Positions 20,897-29,244 are shown, counted from the stretch's first letter. The stretch is 64,000 bases of DNA from Pseudomonas serboccidentalis (GCF_028830055.1 NZ_CP101655.1:2941382-3005381); one strand, 5' to 3'. Made by a program: numbers and translations. The notes: generated by a model not told the origin, from the letters alone.

Positions 20897-21372
20897 GCAA
20901 CACCTGTGGAGGAGGTAGATACCGGGAACACCGGCTTGTCTTGTACATATTTGATGCCCGGATTGACCACCAGCTGGCCGTCGATCAAGGCTTTGGAACC
21001 GAGCAACAGGCGATAGCGCATGGACTTGCGGCAGGCGAGGGTGAACTCGACGGCCCACACCCGATCACCAAGGGCCAGGGTGGTGCTGATCACGTAGCGC
21101 ACCTGGGCCTGGCCGTTGGAGCTTTTAATGGTTTTGCGCGTGACCAGCGGTGCTTCGCAGCGCCGGTGACGCAATTGCACGACCGTGCCCAGGTGCGCGG
21201 TGAAGCGCACCCACTTCTCGCCGTCGCGTTCGAACGGCTCGATGTCGGTGGCGTGCAGACTGGAGGTGCTGGCGCCGGTGTCGATTTTCGCCCGCAGGCC
21301 GGCGACTCCCAGATCCGGGAGCGCCACCCACTCGCGCAGACCGACAACGGTCAAATGGTCAAATGTCTTCAA
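20893..21372 (-). CDS. rimB: Retropepsin-like protease RimB
   Basis: This 159-residue member of the RimB/putative zinc-protease family has the aspartic-protease signature [16 protein letters not shown] (D31-T-G-A). In P. fluorescens RimB is the protease partner of RimK, acting on glutamylated S6. The start is TTG at 21372, overlapping the rimA TGA by four bases (TTGA). The end overlaps rimK by four bases (ATGA). Confidence 0.9.
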   Translation of the reverse strand: MKTFDHLTVVGLREWVALPDLGVAGLRAKIDTGASTSSLHATDIEPFERDGEKWVRFTAHLGTVVQLRHRRCEAPLVTRKTIKSSNGQAQVRYVISTTLALGDRVWAVEFTLACRKSMRYRLLLGSKALIDGQLVVNPGIKYVQDKPVFPVSTSSTGVA

Positions 21373-21509
21373 AGGTACTCAACCGGCAGAAACCGCTCGG
21401 ACCGCGTACGGCCGAATTCGCGGTATTCACGCAGAATAATGGTTAAAAGGCGACAGATATCTACGGCCCGGATCGCCGACGCCAACAGCAGGCGTCGGGT
21501 GGTGCGCAT
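21369..21509 (-). CDS. rimA: Small regulatory protein RimA (46 codons)
   Basis: A 46-residue frame starts at ATG 21509 and ends in a TGA that overlaps the rimB TTG start by four bases. The product begins MRTTRRLLLASAIRAVDICR, is basic and largely helical, and ends [10 protein letters not shown]. The ribosome-binding site is weak (GGA five bases upstream). Established work in P. fluorescens describes a rimABK operon whose first gene encodes a small protein. Position, size and coupling fit, but I identify it by context and not by alignment. Confidence 0.75.
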   Translation of the reverse strand: MRTTRRLLLASAIRAVDICRLLTIILREYREFGRTRSERFLPVEYL

Positions 21510-21588
21510 TGTAATCCGGGACGGCGTAATTCATGGCACGACAGAAACGGTAGTACAGTTCATCAATATTTCAGAATGAGGAAATTCC

Positions 21589-21996
21589 ATGGCACAAAAA
21601 AGCGAAGAGGACGACAAGGTCCGTCTCGATAAATGGTTGTGGGCGGCGCGTTTTTATAAAACCCGAGCCTTGGCCAAAGCCGCCATCGAGAGTGGCAAGG
21701 TGCATTGCCGAGGGGAGCGCTGCAAGCCTGGCAAAGAGCCACGCATTGGCGACGAATTCCAGATTCGCACCGGTTTTGAAGAACGTACGGTGAAGGTTGA
21801 AGCCTTGTCGATCGTGCGTCGCGGCGCACCCGAGGCGCAGGCGCTGTATACCGAGACCGAGGCCAGTGTTGCCAAGCGTGAAGCGGCTGCGGCGATGCGC
21901 AAGGCCGGGGCGTTGAGCGTGAGCACCGACGGCAAGCCGAGCAAGAAGCAGCGGCGGGATCTGTTTAAATTTCGTGGTAGCAGTAACGACAACTAG
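21589..21996 (+). CDS. hslR: Heat-shock ribosome-associated protein Hsp15
   Basis: This 135-residue S4-domain RNA-binding protein resembles Hsp15, which recycles 50S subunits carrying stranded nascent chains. The S4 block (VRLDKWLWAARFYKTRALAKAAIESGKV) is at residues 10-38 and a basic tail (KPSKKQRRDLFKFRG) closes the protein. GAGG seven bases before ATG supports the start. It is divergent from rimABK. Confidence 0.9.
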   Translation: MAQKSEEDDKVRLDKWLWAARFYKTRALAKAAIESGKVHCRGERCKPGKEPRIGDEFQIRTGFEERTVKVEALSIVRRGAPEAQALYTETEASVAKREAAAAMRKAGALSVSTDGKPSKKQRRDLFKFRGSSNDN

Positions 21997-22013
21997 TTTG
22001 CGTCGAACACCAT

Positions 22014-22043
22014 TGTGGCGAGGGAGCAAGCTGCCTCGCCACA
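22014..22043. repeat. Single short REP-like palindrome
   Basis: The 30 bases contain tgtggcgagggagc and gcctcgccaca as inverted arms. It sits between the convergent hslR and PAP2 genes and could serve as a terminator, although no T-run follows. Confidence 0.5.
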
Positions 22044-22060
22044 GGTATTGCACATAACTG

Positions 22061-22864
22061 TCAGTTTGTAGCGGACACCACACTCATCCGCGAAACCACC
22101 GGCAGCTTGCCCAGCAGCGCGAAAATCGGCGCGGTTACCTTCATCCAGAAATTCGCCGCGTGATAGGCAAACGGCGTGTAGTAACCCCAGCCCAACGCCC
22201 ATACCGCCAGCAGCATTCCGCCGATGTAATCGTCCTGGCCCCAATGCGCGCCGGCCACCAGACGCGGCAGCATGAACAGCAGCGTCAGGCCCCACACCGT
22301 CAGGAACTGGCCGGCCGTGCGACTGAACACGCCCATGAACAGCGCCCAGATCAGCAGCACCGAAGCGTGGTCACCGGGGAAGCTCTGGCTGGAGCGATCC
22401 TTCAGCTCCCAGGCTTTTTCCAGATGTGGAAAGTAGTCACTGAGGTGCACCGCACCCTCAAGCACCATCGACGGACTGCTGTGCTGCCAGTCCATGGAAT
22501 CGGCGAATTTGGAAAACAGCGCGCGGATGACCACCATCAGCAGCAGAATCGAGAAAAAACCAAAGAACGCGCGACGTACGTCAATGGCCTTGAACACCCA
22601 GTCGCCCTTGATCAGCAGCGTCAGCAGGATCAGCCCGACAACGATGTCGAACGGGCGCAGACTTGCAATTGCCCAGATGTGGAGCCATATGGGGTTGCTG
22701 GCCAGTGGTGCATTGAGTGAGCGGAACAGCCACTCGTCGAAAATCACACACAGCATCTGACCCGTAGGCCATAACCAGAAAGCCAGTAGCGCCAATGGCA
22801 CTACGTTACACAGAACCAGCCGGCCGAGGTTCCACCTTGATTGGAACAAACCCGGATTGTTCAT
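22061..22864 (-). CDS. PAP2-family membrane phosphatase
   Basis: This 267-residue multi-pass protein has the PAP2 acid-phosphatase motifs: SQSFPGDHASVL (C2) and RLVAGAHWGQDD (C3, catalytic His-Asp); the first motif is weaker (KAWELKDRSS). Such enzymes dephosphorylate lipid phosphates or undecaprenyl diphosphate, or modify lipid A. The ATG at 22864 has GGGAGG six bases upstream. The frame stays open further upstream, but that part is antisense to hslO. A perfect hairpin lies in the leader. Confidence 0.87.
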   Translation of the reverse strand: MNNPGLFQSRWNLGRLVLCNVVPLALLAFWLWPTGQMLCVIFDEWLFRSLNAPLASNPIWLHIWAIASLRPFDIVVGLILLTLLIKGDWVFKAIDVRRAFFGFFSILLLMVVIRALFSKFADSMDWQHSSPSMVLEGAVHLSDYFPHLEKAWELKDRSSQSFPGDHASVLLIWALFMGVFSRTAGQFLTVWGLTLLFMLPRLVAGAHWGQDDYIGGMLLAVWALGWGYYTPFAYHAANFWMKVTAPIFALLGKLPVVSRMSVVSATN

Positions 22865-22889
22865 AAAATGCCTCCCGTGGCAGAACATT

Positions 22890-22909
22890 TGGCACCAAAA
22901 TGGGTGCCA
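22890..22909. promoter_or_regulatory. Inverted repeat in the PAP2 leader
   Basis: TGGCACC and GGTGCCA form perfect 7-bp arms around AAAATG, 26 bases upstream of the PAP2 gene start. It may be a regulator site or an mRNA hairpin; its function is unknown. Confidence 0.4.
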
Positions 22910-22969
22910 GGAAGCGCAAATTTTCACGTTTTGTAACCATTTTGTCATCTCATTCAGATACCCAGACCT

Positions 22970-23872
22970 ATGACCGATCTCCCGGATACCGATTACACCC
23001 AACGCTTCATCTTCGATGACAGCGACACTCGCGGCGAACTGGTGGCGCTGGAGCGCAGCTACGCCGAAGTCCTCGCCAAGCACCCGTACCCGGAGCCGGT
23101 CGCGCAGTTGCTGGGCGAACTGATGGCGGCCGCCTCGTTGCTGGTGGGCACCCTGAAATTCGATGGCCTGCTGATTCTGCAGGCGCGCTCCGAAGGCCCG
23201 ATTCCGCTGCTGATGATCGAATGCTCCAGCGAGCGCGAGATCCGTGGTCTGGCGCGTTACAACGCCGAGCAGATCGCTGCGGATGCGACCCTTGCCGACC
23301 TGATGCCGGGCGGTGACCTGACCCTGACTGTCGACCCGACGATCGGCCAGCGTTATCAGGGCATCGTCGACCTTGATGGTGAAACCCTGTCGGAATGCTT
23401 CACCAATTATTTCGTCATGTCGCAACAGGTCGGCACGCGCTTCAAGCTGTTCGCCGACGGCCGTCGTGCCCGCGGCATGCTGCTGCAGCAACTGCCGGCC
23501 GACCGTCTGAAAGACGAAGAAGAGCGCGCCGCCAGCTGGCAGCACATCACCGCACTGGCCAGCACCCTGACCGCCGATGAATTGCTGAGCCTGGACAACG
23601 AAACCGTCCTGCATCGCCTCTACCACGAAGAGCAAGTGCGCCTGTTCGATGTGCAGAACCTGCGCTTCCGTTGCAGCTGCTCTCGGGAACGCTCGGGCAA
23701 TGCGCTGGTCAGTCTGGGACTGGAAGATGCGCAGGCACTGGTGGCCGAACGCGGTGGCGAAGTCGAGATCGATTGCCAGTTCTGCAACCAGCGGTACCTG
23801 TTCGATGCGGCCGATATTGCTCAATTGTTCGCTGGCGCGGGCGTCGACACGCCGTCAGATACCCGGCACTAA
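22970..23872 (+). CDS. hslO: Redox-regulated chaperone Hsp33
   Basis: This 300-residue cytoplasmic holdase is activated by oxidation. The zinc-binding redox switch is complete: C235 and C237 (FRCSCSRE) with C269 and C272 ([10 protein letters not shown]). It is divergent from the PAP2 gene. No strong ribosome-binding site precedes the ATG. Confidence 0.94.
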   Translation: MTDLPDTDYTQRFIFDDSDTRGELVALERSYAEVLAKHPYPEPVAQLLGELMAAASLLVGTLKFDGLLILQARSEGPIPLLMIECSSEREIRGLARYNAEQIAADATLADLMPGGDLTLTVDPTIGQRYQGIVDLDGETLSECFTNYFVMSQQVGTRFKLFADGRRARGMLLQQLPADRLKDEEERAASWQHITALASTLTADELLSLDNETVLHRLYHEEQVRLFDVQNLRFRCSCSRERSGNALVSLGLEDAQALVAERGGEVEIDCQFCNQRYLFDAADIAQLFAGAGVDTPSDTRH

Positions 23873-24053
23873 AACGGTTCAGCGCAGGTAAATTCACTGC
23901 GTAACGACGGAATTTCGCCGTTACGACGGGAGGACCCTACTCTTTTTGGGCTTTTCTGGCATAATCCGGCCCACTTTTTTCGCGGTAGTAGTGCACGACT
24001 TTCTACTACAAAACGTTTGGAGCACACTCGGCCACTGGCCGACGGGGAACCTC

Positions 24054-25595
24054 ATGACGCAAGCCAATAACGCCGTGTACACCGATCTGAGTGTTGATGA
24101 TCTGGTTAAAGAAGCCCTGCAACGCGGTGAGGGCGAGCTTGCCGATACCGGCGCTCTGGTCGTTCGCACCGGTCATCGCACCGGCCGTTCGCCAGTCGAT
24201 CGTTTCATCGTTGAAGAGCCTTCCACCCAGGCCGCCATCGCCTGGGGCCCGATCAACCGCAAGTTCCCGGCCGACAAGTTCGACGCGCTGTGGGCTCGTG
24301 TCGAGGCGTTCAACAACGCGCAAGAGCACTTTGTTTCCCACGTGCATGTAGGTGCGGCTGAAGATCACTACCTGGCCGTGAAAATGACCACCCAGACTGC
24401 CTGGCAGAACCTGTTCGGTCGTTGCCTGTTCATCAACCCGGCCCAGTACAACCCGGCCGGTCGTGAAGAGTGGCAAGTGCTGAACGTGGCTAACTTCGAG
24501 TGCGTGCCTGAGCGTGACGGCACCAACTCCGACGGTTGCGTGATCATCAACTTCGCCCAGAAAAAAGTGCTGATCGCCGGCATGCGTTACGCCGGTGAAA
24601 TGAAGAAAGCCATGTTCTCCGTGCAGAACTTCCTGCTGCCGGCCGCTGACGTGCTGCCAATGCACTGCGCTGCCAACATCGGTGAAGAAGGCGACGTGAC
24701 CCTGTTCTTCGGTCTGTCGGGCACTGGTAAAACCACTCTGTCGGCCGACGAAAGCCGTTACCTGATCGGTGACGACGAACACGCCTGGGGCGAAGGCGTT
24801 GTCTTCAACATCGAAGGCGGTTGCTATGCCAAGTGCATCGACCTGTCCGAGAAGAACGAGCCGGTCATCTGGAAAGCCATCAAGCACGGCGCCGTCCTGG
24901 AAAACGTTGTCATCGACGACGCCAAGCACGCCGACTACGCCGATGTCAGCCTGACCCAGAACAGCCGCGCGGCCTACCCGCTGGAGCACGTTGCCAAGCG
25001 TTCCGAGAAGAACCTGGGCGGCGAGCCAAACGCTGTGATCTTCCTGACCTGCGACCTGACCGGCGTACTGCCGCCAGTGTCGATCCTCAACGAAGAACAA
25101 GCGGCCTACCACTTCCTGTCCGGCTACACCGCGCTGGTGGGCTCGACTGAAATGGGTTCGGGCAGCGGCATCAAGTCGACCTTCTCCACCTGCTTCGGCG
25201 CACCGTTCTTCCCGCGTCCGGCTGGCGAATACGCTGAGCTGCTGATCAAGCGCATCCGCGGTTTCGGCTCCAAGGTCTACCTGGTCAACACCGGCTGGAC
25301 CGGCGGTGGCTACGGCGTCGGCAAACGCTTCAACATCCCGACCACCCGCGCCGTGATCGCAGCGATCCAGAGCGGCGCGCTGATCGGTGCCGCCACCGAA
25401 CACCTGGACACCATCAACCTCGACGTGCCACTGGCCGTACCGGGTGTTGAAACCAACCTGCTCAACCCACGCAACACCTGGGCTGACAAAGCCGCGTACG
25501 ACGAGGCTGCCAAGGCTCTGGCCGGTCTGTTCATCGAGAACTTCAAAAAGTTCGAAGTGAGCGACGCGATCAAGGCGGCGGGTCCGAAGTTGTAA
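24054..25595 (+). CDS. pckA: ATP-dependent phosphoenolpyruvate carboxykinase
   Basis: This 513-residue gluconeogenic enzyme converts oxaloacetate and ATP to phosphoenolpyruvate, ADP and CO2. The kinase-specific P-loop GLSGTGKT is at residues 220-227, followed by the metal-site [21 protein letters not shown]. The start is ATG at 24054 ([18 protein letters not shown]). A GGCATAATCC stretch near 23960 looks like a -10 region, giving a leader of roughly 80 bases. A strong terminator follows. Confidence 0.95.
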   Translation: MTQANNAVYTDLSVDDLVKEALQRGEGELADTGALVVRTGHRTGRSPVDRFIVEEPSTQAAIAWGPINRKFPADKFDALWARVEAFNNAQEHFVSHVHVGAAEDHYLAVKMTTQTAWQNLFGRCLFINPAQYNPAGREEWQVLNVANFECVPERDGTNSDGCVIINFAQKKVLIAGMRYAGEMKKAMFSVQNFLLPAADVLPMHCAANIGEEGDVTLFFGLSGTGKTTLSADESRYLIGDDEHAWGEGVVFNIEGGCYAKCIDLSEKNEPVIWKAIKHGAVLENVVIDDAKHADYADVSLTQNSRAAYPLEHVAKRSEKNLGGEPNAVIFLTCDLTGVLPPVSILNEEQAAYHFLSGYTALVGSTEMGSGSGIKSTFSTCFGAPFFPRPAGEYAELLIKRIRGFGSKVYLVNTGWTGGGYGVGKRFNIPTTRAVIAAIQSGALIGAATEHLDTINLDVPLAVPGVETNLLNPRNTWADKAAYDEAAKALAGLFIENFKKFEVSDAIKAAGPKL

Positions 25596-25613
25596 GATTG
25601 GTTTGTGGTGAAT

Positions 25614-25645
25614 GAAAAAGCCGCCTTTAGGGGCGGCTTTTTTGT
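25614..25645 (+). terminator. Rho-independent terminator of pckA
   Basis: AAAAGCCGCC and GGGCGGCTTTTTT flank a TTTA loop 20 bases past the pckA stop, with a T-run on the plus strand. Confidence 0.9.
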
Positions 25646-25715
25646 GGGCGAAAGGTTAGCAGTTCAACTGCCATTATTCCCGCAGGATAGGGGTACACGG
25701 CCAGAATAATGCCAC

Positions 25716-26315
25716 TTAGGGTACGAGTGGCCCGCCAATACAGCTCTCGAAGATATCTTCAAGTCCACGATAATCGCATGTAACGGCATCAACGTTTGCT
25801 GGAATCCAAGCGTCTTCCTTGACCAGCCACCAATCAACAGTGAAGCCGGCATTGATGATGATCTGCTCAAAAAGGATGCGCTGGGCGCGACCATTGCCTT
25901 CGCGAAAAGGATGAATGATATTTAAGTCGCCATAGGCTTCGGCGATAGCCATGACGAGTTCCTCTTTACTCAATCCCACAAACCATGCAGCACTCTCCAT
26001 GGCGTGAAATATTTTCTCTGCCTCTGGGAGAATTCTTTCTGCGGTGCAGAAAAAGGTATTCCCCTTCTGAATGTTGACAGTTCGCAGTTGCCCAGCCCAG
26101 TCGTAGACATCGCAAAATAGGGTTTTATGGGCATGTTGCAAGATGGTTAGATCATAGGGAGGGGGAAGAAGACGAAATCGACTTACAGCGATCTCTGATA
26201 GCTCTCGCTCTGCTTTCTGCAGTTCTTCTTCACAGCGAATATTGAGCAAGTTACGCAGGACATCACTTCCAGAGTAGCAGTAGGGGTCTTGCCCGACCCC
26301 GTACTTGTCCACCAT
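25716..26315 (-). CDS. fic: Fic-domain AMP-transferase toxin
   Basis: This 199-residue Fic protein has the full catalytic motif HPFREGNGR at residues 135-143 (H135) and a flap containing NIQKGNTFF. Fic proteins transfer AMP to target proteins. There is no inhibitory helix in the protein itself, so it depends on the preceding small gene (a class I arrangement). Its ATG shares one base with that gene's TAA stop (TAATG). The layout matches E. coli yhfG-fic. Targets are unknown. Confidence 0.9.
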   Translation of the reverse strand: MVDKYGVGQDPYCYSGSDVLRNLLNIRCEEELQKAERELSEIAVSRFRLLPPPYDLTILQHAHKTLFCDVYDWAGQLRTVNIQKGNTFFCTAERILPEAEKIFHAMESAAWFVGLSKEELVMAIAEAYGDLNIIHPFREGNGRAQRILFEQIIINAGFTVDWWLVKEDAWIPANVDAVTCDYRGLEDIFESCIGGPLVP

Positions 26316-26485
26316 TAGCGTGAGTTCTGACGATATTTTTCGATGACTGATTCCCGTGATGGAAGTGGTCTTTCTGCATCGCTACGACTGGTATCGAACC
26401 CTTCTAGACGCAGGCTGGCCAAGTAGTTAGACCGACGTACCTTGTCGTAATAAGCCTGCTTTTGCTGAAACGTCAATTTGCTCAT
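26315..26485 (-). CDS. yhfG: YhfG-type Fic antitoxin
   Basis: This 56-residue protein starts MSKLTFQQKQAYYDKVRRSN and contains S24-LRL-E28-G29, matching the (S/T)xxxE(G/N) inhibitory helix of Fic antitoxins, whose glutamate blocks ATP binding by Fic. I choose the ATG at 26485, with AGAGG eight bases upstream. Its start overlaps by four bases (ATGA) the end of an antitoxin-derived frame. Confidence 0.85.
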   Translation of the reverse strand: MSKLTFQQKQAYYDKVRRSNYLASLRLEGFDTSRSDAERPLPSRESVIEKYRQNSR

Positions 26486-26703
26486 GGCATGGGCCTCTTG
26501 GTGCAGAACCACAGTGTAGCGCAATCGTATGGGCTGATTGGTTGGGATTTTCGATGCTTGCACGAGCGTTGCCCATCTGAAAATTTAGAGCTTTTTTCAG
26601 CCTGCTTACCAACCTCCGATTTGTAGGACGCTCTCTGCTCGCTACGCAGGATCTCGTCCATTTCCTGAACGCTTTCCATCAGTTCATCAAAAAACTTGCT
26701 CAT
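26482..26703 (-). pseudogene. Truncated HTH (HigA/NadS-type) antitoxin gene
   Basis: The 73-codon frame begins MSKFFDELMESVQEMDEILR, the usual opening of HigA/NadS-type antitoxins. The expected helix-turn-helix is missing: after about residue 22 the sequence turns into unrelated low-complexity text. A good start remains (GGAG seven bases before ATG). The frame ends in a TGA overlapping the yhfG ATG, so it may still be translated and couple to yhfG-fic. Family assignment is by recognition of the N-terminus only. Confidence 0.5.
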
Positions 26704-26733
26704 GGTTACTCCGATGTTTGATCACGTTTTATT

Positions 26734-26764
26734 GATCGCTCTCAGGTCAGGCGTGAGAGCGATC
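26734..26764. other. Perfect 11-bp hairpin without T-run
   Basis: GATCGCTCTCA and TGAGAGCGATC flank a 9-base loop, between the end of the 99-residue gene and the truncated antitoxin gene. No T-run follows on either strand, so it is an atypical terminator or a binding site for the lost antitoxin. Confidence 0.5.
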
Positions 26765-26779
26765 CGAACACTGTCAGCG

Positions 26780-27079
26780 TCAGGCTGGTGCTTTCCAGCC
26801 GAGCATCTGCTGCTGCGCGACCTGCAGCAGGTCACAGCCATCCTGCGTCAGCAGATACAGGGCGTGGGTGATGTGGGGGATGTCTTCGACATCGGCCTGT
26901 TTGAAACTGAGGCAGTAGAGGGTTTTGAGCAGGTCGCTGGAGGCGCGCAGGCGCTGGACGGCGCATTCGAGGATGTCTTGCGGGTTGGCTTCTGTGTCGA
27001 TGATCAGGGGCTTGGTGTCGGTGAGATTGGATTCGAGTGAGCGGTAGCGATCAGGGGGGAGCGGGTTCCATACTTTCAT
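26780..27079 (-). CDS. Small conserved protein, DUF3077/DUF6124-like (copy A)
   Basis: This 99-residue protein has no signal peptide or membrane segment. Its C-terminal 65 residues are mostly helical (ILECAVQRLRASSDLLKTLY, then ALYLLTQDGCDLLQVAQQQM). It is clearly paralogous to the gene ending at 28667: the stretches SDLLxTLYCLxFKQADVxDI and ALYLLTQDGC are shared. Proteins of this small size and pattern are abundant in Pseudomonas as DUF3077 or DUF6124, with no known function. A motif shared with copy C lies just upstream, and a conserved leader element lies further up. Confidence 0.7.
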   Translation of the reverse strand: MKVWNPLPPDRYRSLESNLTDTKPLIIDTEANPQDILECAVQRLRASSDLLKTLYCLSFKQADVEDIPHITHALYLLTQDGCDLLQVAQQQMLGWKAPA

Positions 27080-27091
27080 AGTGTGTATTCC

Positions 27092-27108
27092 AAATGTCGT
27101 GAGGAGTC
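27092..27108 (-). promoter_or_regulatory. Shared start-proximal motif of copy A
   Basis: On the plus strand AAATGTCGTGAGGAG matches 13 of 15 bases of AAGTGTCGTGAGGTG, found before copy C at 60891. It ends 12 bases before the start codon. A looser relative (AAGTGCGTGGCGAGTCG) lies before copy B. Confidence 0.45.
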
Positions 27109-27159
27109 ATCCCACCGTGACCAAGCGATGGGAGGCGAACTGTGTTCGGGTTGGTCAAC

Positions 27160-27312
27160 CGAAGGAACACACAAGTCCGGCACGCTCGAAGGCGTCCCAA
27201 ACACAGCCACCATTAAGCGTGCAGACATTTGAACTGCCGGCAGCATACAACGGACGCATGTATGTATCCCACCGGGTGACCAAGCCCGAGCCGCTGATTT
27301 GGCAGCGACAGT
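27160..27312 (-). promoter_or_regulatory. Conserved leader element, copy 1
   Basis: Two blocks recur in the same order and with similar spacing upstream of the gene starting at 60869. The first (27177-27199) folds on the minus strand as ACGC(CUUCGA)GCGU. In the second copy the paired bases change in a compensatory way. The second block (27273-27309) carries GAGCCGCTGATTTGGCAGC. The first block also reads as NGGCVWDAFERAG in one frame, so a peptide cannot be excluded. Confidence 0.45.
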
Positions 27313-27443
27313 CACGACTATAGGTGTGAGCTAGCGGGTGGCGATAGGCGACAAGGTGTCTGTATTTGTAGGAACGGGACGAACTTCCAATAGGCAAATA
27401 CCGTAGGATTTTTCGCGCTCTCGTCGATCACCCCCCACCTCCC

Positions 27444-28571
27444 TCAACGAATAGGCCGATACGCCGCCAGATCCAGCACGCTGGTGGTCAGCCCGGTATC
27501 CGGTGCATAGATCGCGCCCTTCACCGACGAGAACGGCACGCCTTTGCTGCCCAGCGACACGTAGCGCTCGCCCTGGTCCAGTTCGGTGAACCAGGTGTAG
27601 GAGGACTTTTCCATGGCTTTGTATTTCGCGGCGTCCCTGACCATTGCATCGCCGCATTGCTTCAGGTCGGCGTCGGTCAGATTCATGGTTTTGGTCAGTG
27701 GTGTGCCCCAGCGCTTGAGGCAGGTTTCGGCGAAGTGGCGCACGAACTGGCCGGGTTCGGCGAGTACTTTCGGGCCAGCGACGCCGTCGGCGGAGGCGTT
27801 GCCGACCAGGGTGGCATGGCGGCCGGGGATCGGGAAAATATGGGTCCGGGTGCCGGTGGCAGTTTGCGGGATGACGCAACTGAAGCCTTTCGAGCGTTCA
27901 TCACGAGCGTAGAAGCCGACGTACTCTTTGACGTTGGCATTGAGTTTGACCCGGTGTTCCTGGAAGTTGCCGATACCGGGTACCGGGTCAATGGCGAATA
28001 TATTCACCGGGATGTTCTTGAGAGCACTGTCGTTGTACATGGCGTTGGCCAGCATGTGGCAGCTGATACCGCCGCGACTCCAACCAACCAGATTCACTTT
28101 AGTTGGAAGAATACCGTCCTTGCGGAACGTTTTAATGATCTGTTCCTGTAACTGTTGTTGGGTGATGCTGCGCTCGCCGTAGTTGTATTTACGCCAGAAC
28201 CAGGAACCTTCGACTTTTACATCTTCAATGGGAATGCCGGCAGCTTTGAGGCGGTTGTATTCCGTCTCGGTCAGTTGCTCGCGCTGCCAGTCGCACTTGC
28301 CTTTGATGATGTTCATTGCGTGCAGCACGTTCTCCTCCCAGCCTTTGCCGAACAGCGTGCCGCTGAGCCCGTAGTCGGCCGATTTGGTGAACAGCTCGTC
28401 GGCCTGCAGGTTGCTGGTGCCGGGGCCATCCACCACGATCCATTCGGCAAATTCGCGACCGGCATGGTGCGAGGCGAGGGTGGACACCAGTTCGCCGTTC
28501 CAGTAGTTGTTGTTGGTCGTGTCGAATTGGGTGGAACCGGTGCCACAAAAGAAAATAGTTAATGTCGTCAT
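27444..28571 (-). CDS. Alpha/beta-hydrolase (lipase-like), effector-like
   Basis: This 375-residue protein has a probable Ser-Asp-His triad: S165 in VNLVGWSRGGIS (GxSxG), D195 in FAIDPVPG and H252 in PGRHATLVG. The N-terminus (TIFFCGTGSTQFD) resembles the DUF2235/Tle class of phospholipases, several of which are type VI secretion effectors. There is no signal peptide and no adjacent secretion gene. It lies between two paralogous small genes on the same strand. A perfect hairpin covers the ribosome-binding site. Lipid hydrolysis and toxicity are inferred. Confidence 0.7.
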   Translation of the reverse strand: MTTLTIFFCGTGSTQFDTTNNNYWNGELVSTLASHHAGREFAEWIVVDGPGTSNLQADELFTKSADYGLSGTLFGKGWEENVLHAMNIIKGKCDWQREQLTETEYNRLKAAGIPIEDVKVEGSWFWRKYNYGERSITQQQLQEQIIKTFRKDGILPTKVNLVGWSRGGISCHMLANAMYNDSALKNIPVNIFAIDPVPGIGNFQEHRVKLNANVKEYVGFYARDERSKGFSCVIPQTATGTRTHIFPIPGRHATLVGNASADGVAGPKVLAEPGQFVRHFAETCLKRWGTPLTKTMNLTDADLKQCGDAMVRDAAKYKAMEKSSYTWFTELDQGERYVSLGSKGVPFSSVKGAIYAPDTGLTTSVLDLAAYRPIR

Positions 28572-28575
28572 GAGG

Positions 28576-28600
28576 TTGCTCTTTATTGATGTAAGAGCAA
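28576..28600 (-). promoter_or_regulatory. Hairpin over the hydrolase ribosome-binding site
   Basis: TTGCTCTT and AAGAGCAA are perfect 8-bp arms with a 9-base loop. The proximal arm contains AAAGAG, the only ribosome-binding-like sequence, seven bases before ATG. In the mRNA this would bury the site. The surrounding 28576-28690 is unusually AT-rich for the window. Confidence 0.5.
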
Positions 28601-28666
28601 GCAGGCTAGTTTTTTAAGTTGTTTGTTTGAAGTGTTTAGTTGTTGCTTTATTTGTGGTTGTGTTTT

Positions 28667-28954
28667 TTATAAAGAGGTCGTTAGTTGCAATTTTGCTACT
28701 TCCAAAAGTTCGCAACCGTCCTGGGTCAATAGATACAGTGCGTTGACGATGTTGGGGATGTCTTTGACATCGGCTTGTTTGAAACACAAGCAGTAAAGAG
28801 TCTCCAGCAAGTCGCTGGCGGCGCGCAGACGTTGGTGAGCGGCGTCAAGCAGATCGCCATGGCTGGCCTGGGTGTCGATGGTCAGCACCGGATGATCGCT
28901 GTAGTTGCTTTTGAGGGGGTGGTAACGAGGGGGCATCGGATCATGCGTGTTCAT
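28667..28954 (-). CDS. Small conserved protein, DUF3077/DUF6124-like (copy B)
   Basis: This 95-residue protein is a paralogue of the gene at 26780-27079, with the shared core SDLLETLYCLCFKQADVKDI and ALYLLTQDGCELLEVAK. The ATG at 28954 gives MNTHDPMPPRYHPL. The frame remains open 150 codons further upstream, and I see no reason to include that part. It precedes the hydrolase on the same strand with an AT-rich gap of 95 bases. Function unknown. Confidence 0.65.
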   Translation of the reverse strand: MNTHDPMPPRYHPLKSNYSDHPVLTIDTQASHGDLLDAAHQRLRAASDLLETLYCLCFKQADVKDIPNIVNALYLLTQDGCELLEVAKLQLTTSL

Positions 28955-28998
28955 GGTGAGACGTGTCCTGTACGAAGTCGCTCCAGTGGTTTCAGCCG

Positions 28999-29032
28999 CG
29001 CCGGCCACTATAGAAGTGCGTGGCGAGTCGTC
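28999..29032 (-). promoter_or_regulatory. Candidate promoter of copy B
   Basis: On the minus strand GACGACTCGCCACGCACTTC is followed by TATAGT, a good -10 box. The first part loosely matches the motif before copies A and C. Confidence 0.35.
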
Positions 29033-29201
29033 ACAAGACCGCCGTGATGGACAGAGTTCGTAGGGGTTTTTCCGAGACTCGGGCATTTGCCCTACAAGGT
29101 TTTGTGGGTTTTTCGAGGTGAAACCCTTAGCGCAGAAATTTCCCACGGGATTCACAGGCGTTTCTTGGGAAACCTCTGTATGGTGCGCGCCAGAATCTGT
29201 A

Positions 29202-29219
29202 GGACGTTTCCAAACGTCC
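29202..29219. promoter_or_regulatory. Palindrome upstream of the exported protein gene
   Basis: GGACGTTT and AAACGTCC are perfect 8-bp arms with a CC centre, 26 bases before the next gene start. A smaller palindrome, GTTTC-TTGG-GAAAC, lies at about 29159-29172. They look like operator sites for an unknown regulator. Confidence 0.4.
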
Positions 29220-29244
29220 GATACGCGCTTAAAGGGAATTGAGT

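Noticed and set aside
22865..23824. N-terminal extension of the PAP2 protein by 320 codons
   Set aside because: It lies antisense to hslO and lacks motifs; the ATG at 22864 has a strong ribosome-binding site.
23901..23924. Terminator after hslO
   Set aside because: GTAACG / CGTTAC form a stem, but with an internal mismatch and no T-run, so it is not a convincing terminator.
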